From NCBI GenBank assembly GCA_002305715.1, contig DBQD01000073.1, positions 1 through 9,568 on the forward strand: DNA of 9,568 nucleotides, read 5' to 3'. This DNA comes from Proteiniphilum sp. UBA1403 (GTDB lineage Bacteria; Bacteroidota; Bacteroidia; Bacteroidales; Dysgonomonadaceae). Below the pieces are notes generated by a model. It saw only the letters and a list, made by a program, of their open reading frames with translations. It had not been told where the DNA came from and searched no databases. A program made the position numbers and the translations under genes. This document shows positions 7,421 through 9,568 of this stretch, piece by piece (within the stretch, counting starts at the first letter, position 1; every line of letters begins with the position of its first letter).

Positions 7421-9439
7421 TCAATCTTCTCTTTTTGCTCTACGTGTTTCCCAAACAAAGTAGCCGAGCAATCCGAGGAAGGCGATGAGTGCAGTGATTT
7501 GGGCACCGTGGCCTTCCGGGTCGGCCCACACGTTTGCATTGAGTGCATTGCCGTTTCCGGTGAGGAAGATGATGAGTGCACCTACCACGCCAAAGAGTGC
7601 CGCACCGGCAATAAATCCGGAGGAGATGAGGATGGCACGCTGGTGACGGGCGTTGGTGAGTTGTGGATCTTTCTTGTTTTTGTTGATCCAGTGGTTGAGT
7701 AGACCGCCAACAACGAGCGGTGTGTTGAGCTGCAAGGGGATGAACATTCCGAGAGCAAAGGCGAGGGGTGAGATGCCGAGCCAGTTGACCAGAATGGCAA
7801 TGACGGCGCCGATGCCAAGGAGCATCCAGCTTACGCCACTACCGGCCATGAGTGGTTCGATGATGGCGGCCATGGCGTTGGCTTGCGGGGCAACCATGGG
7901 GTTGGTGTGCTCGGCAGTGGCCACGAAACCATATGCCTCATTCAGGATGAAGATTACGGCACCCACGGTGGCTGCGGAGACCAGTGTGCCGAGGAACTTC
8001 CACGACTCTTGCTTAGCTGGTGTGGTGCCAATCCAGTACCCGATTTTGAGGTCGGTGACAAAACCACCGGCCATGGAGAGGGCAGTACAGACGATGCCGC
8101 CGATGATGAGGCCGCTGACCATTCCTTGCCAGCCTTCGAGGCCTACTGCGACGAGGATGACGGAGGAGAGGATGAGGGTCATCAGGGTCATTCCTGACAC
8201 CGGGTTGGAGCCGACGATGGCGATGGCATTGGCGGCGACGGTGGTGAAGAGGAATGATATGAGGGTGACGGTGAGCAGGGCGACGAGCGCTTGTATAAAG
8301 TTGATTTGCACACCAAAAAGGAGGAAGATGAAGATGGCTACGAGGGTGAGAAAGAGGAAGAGCATGACGAAGGCCATTTTCAGGTCGCGGTCGGTGCGTT
8401 TCTCGGTGCTTTTCTCACTGCCCCCGGCGATGCTTTTGCTGGTGGCCAGCTTGAAGGCACTGCCTATGACTCCAGAGGATTTGATGATGCCGATGATGCC
8501 GGCCATGGCGATAGCTCCGATGCCGATGGGACGCACATAGGTGGAAAAGAGGGCTTCAGCAGACAGGTCGGCAAAAGGATTGACCCCACCGCCAGCAGCA
8601 GCTGCGAGTGCACCAATTTCGTTGACTAGGGGAATGAGCACCAACCAGGAGAGGAGGGAACCCACGGTGATGATGAGCGCATAACGAAGTCCCACGAGAT
8701 AGCCGAAGCTGAAGATGAGGGCGCTGACGTTGAATTTGAGCACCATCTTGAATCTTTCGGCCAACATTTCACCAGCAGGGATGATGCGGGTGGTGATCTC
8801 TTCACTCCAAAGACGGAAGGAGGAGAAGCAGAAATCGAAGAGTCCACCAATGAGCCCACTGGTGATGAGAAGACGGGCTTTGTTGCCGCCCTTTTCTCCG
8901 GTCATTAAGATTTCGGTGGTGGCGGTTGCTTCGGGGAAGGGGAGCTTACCGTGCATGTCCTTTACAAAGTATTTACGGAAGGGAATCAAAAAGAGAATTC
9001 CCAAGAAACCTCCCAATAGCGAGGAAAAGAATATCTGCCAGAAGTTGATTTCAATCTCCGGGTATTTGGCTTGTAGGATGTAGAGACCGGGGATGGTAAA
9101 GACGGCACCGGCAACAATGACACCGGAGGAGGCACCAATGGACTGGATAATGACGTTTTGACCCAATGCATTCTTTTTGCGAAGGGCTGCCGAGGCGCCT
9201 ACAGCGATGATGGAGATGGGGATGGCAGCTTCAAATACCTGACCGATCTTTAGTCCCGAGTAGGCTGCCGCAGCCGAAAAGATGACGGCCATGAGGAGTC
9301 CCATGCCGACAGACCAGCCGGTAACTTCGGAGGCGGGTCTGCTTGCCGGGATGACCGGTTTGTACTCTTCTCCCGGTTGCAACTCACTGTATGCGTTGTC
9401 GGGCAATTCGGTTACTTTCTTTTCTTCCTGTTGTTCCAT
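7421..9439 (-). CDS. OPT family (oligopeptide-type) transporter
   Basis: This 672-residue integral membrane protein belongs to the OPT (oligopeptide transporter) superfamily, most like the bacterial subfamily. OPT members are proton-coupled importers of small peptides or, in the YSL branch, metal chelates; the substrate of bacterial members is mostly unproven. A charged, soluble N-terminus (1-38) is followed by about 15-17 hydrophobic segments up to residue 663 and a short basic tail. Family-type motifs are YSGLKIGQVFEAAIPISI (60-77), LPFPEATATTEIL (166-178), VGSNPVSGMTLMTLI (409-423), DLKIGYWIGTTP (463-474) and GMFIPLQLNTP (564-574). A hydrophilic, charged loop at 338-354 separates the two halves. 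Length is normal for the group. The start codon at 9439 directly abuts the heptamer repeat region, with no Shine-Dalgarno. It is the first gene of a probable two-gene unit with GH92, which suggests peptide uptake linked to glycoprotein breakdown; this link is inferred from position only. Confidence 0.93.
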   Translation of the reverse strand: MEQQEEKKVTELPDNAYSELQPGEEYKPVIPASRPASEVTGWSVGMGLLMAVIFSAAAAYSGLKIGQVFEAAIPISIIAVGASAALRKKNALGQNVIIQSIGASSGVIVAGAVFTIPGLYILQAKYPEIEINFWQIFFSSLLGGFLGILFLIPFRKYFVKDMHGKLPFPEATATTEILMTGEKGGNKARLLITSGLIGGLFDFCFSSFRLWSEEITTRIIPAGEMLAERFKMVLKFNVSALIFSFGYLVGLRYALIITVGSLLSWLVLIPLVNEIGALAAAAGGGVNPFADLSAEALFSTYVRPIGIGAIAMAGIIGIIKSSGVIGSAFKLATSKSIAGGSEKSTEKRTDRDLKMAFVMLFLFLTLVAIFIFLLFGVQINFIQALVALLTVTLISFLFTTVAANAIAIVGSNPVSGMTLMTLILSSVILVAVGLEGWQGMVSGLIIGGIVCTALSMAGGFVTDLKIGYWIGTTPAKQESWKFLGTLVSAATVGAVIFILNEAYGFVATAEHTNPMVAPQANAMAAIIEPLMAGSGVSWMLLGIGAVIAILVNWLGISPLAFALGMFIPLQLNTPLVVGGLLNHWINKNKKDPQLTNARHQRAILISSGFIAGAALFGVVGALIIFLTGNGNALNANVWADPEGHGAQITALIAFLGLLGYFVWETRRAKRED

Positions 9440-9568
9440 ATGTATGTTGTATTATGTGTGTTGTATTTTATGTGTTATATTATGCGTGTTATATTATGTG
9501 TGTTGTGTTATGTAAGTTCTATAATGTAAGTTGTACGTTGTACATTGTTTGTTGTTCGTTGTTCGTTG
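9440..9568 (-). repeat. Degenerate heptamer tandem repeat forming the OPT gene leader
   Basis: The 129 bases before the OPT start codon divide without any gap or insertion into 18 heptamers plus three bases that run off the window. Read on the plus strand, nearly every unit resembles TTGTATT, TTATATT, ATGTGTG, ATGTAAG or TTGTTCG. Near the gene two unit types alternate (ATGTGTG then TTGTATT or TTATATT), giving a 14-base higher period at 9440-9509; farther out the units become TTGTTCG. The plus strand has only 6 C in 129 bases, so a transcript toward the OPT gene would be almost free of G and unstructured. No consensus -7 promoter element for the minus strand is seen within it, so the promoter may lie beyond the window. 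Confidence 0.85.

Noticed and set aside
7387..7581. N-terminal extension of the GH92 frame by 65 codons
   Set aside because: The extension overlaps the OPT 3' end, lacks a signal peptide of its own, and would bury the clear lipoprotein signal that begins at 7386.
7653..8540. Long open frame (295 codons) on the plus strand inside the OPT gene
   Set aside because: It is antisense to a clear OPT transporter. The translation is a Met- and Pro-rich low-complexity string with no family resemblance.
9519..9545. Eight-codon upstream open frame in the OPT leader (minus strand)
   Set aside because: It contains the only ATG within the heptamer array and ends in TAG after eight codons, but nothing apart from chance in the repeat supports it; a leader-peptide role would need ribosome profiling.

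Overview
The window looks like chromosomal DNA from a member of the Bacteroidota, most likely the order Bacteroidales. The grounds are a SusC/SusD outer-membrane nutrient-uptake pair, a GH92 alpha-mannosidase with a lipoprotein signal, a TAnnTTTG-type promoter element, and AT-rich leaders that mostly lack Shine-Dalgarno sequences. The genus cannot be fixed from the sequence. Nothing points to a phage, plasmid or transposon: there is no transposase, integrase, tRNA or CRISPR array.

Layout. Bases 1-68 are an AT-rich leader with a possible -7 promoter element at 6-13. Bases 69-3242 (+) encode a 1057-residue SusC/RagA-type TonB-dependent transporter. A strong Shine-Dalgarno in the 15-base gap leads into the SusD/RagB-type lipoprotein at 3258-4958 (+). 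The 217-base convergent intergenic region 4959-5175 holds a 37-base-period direct repeat, a cluster of AAAACGTT repeats and a hairpin that can serve as a terminator from both sides. On the minus strand, an OPT-family transporter (9439 down to 7421) is followed after 34 bases by a GH92 exo-alpha-mannosidase lipoprotein (7386 down to 5176), so the two are probably one transcript. Upstream of the OPT start, 9440-9568 is a degenerate heptamer repeat that holds a 7-base register from the start codon to the window edge.

How the parts may work together (inference). SusC and SusD would bind a glycan or glycopeptide at the cell surface and import it across the outer membrane. GH92 would trim terminal alpha-mannose. 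The OPT protein, in the inner membrane, could take up released peptides. Alpha-mannosidase beside an oligopeptide-type transporter suggests use of mannosylated glycoproteins or glycopeptides. The two gene pairs are convergent, so their functional link rests on proximity only.

The genes belong to known families. The parts least explained by standard annotation are the phase-locked heptamer leader of the OPT gene and the repeat-rich convergent 3' region.
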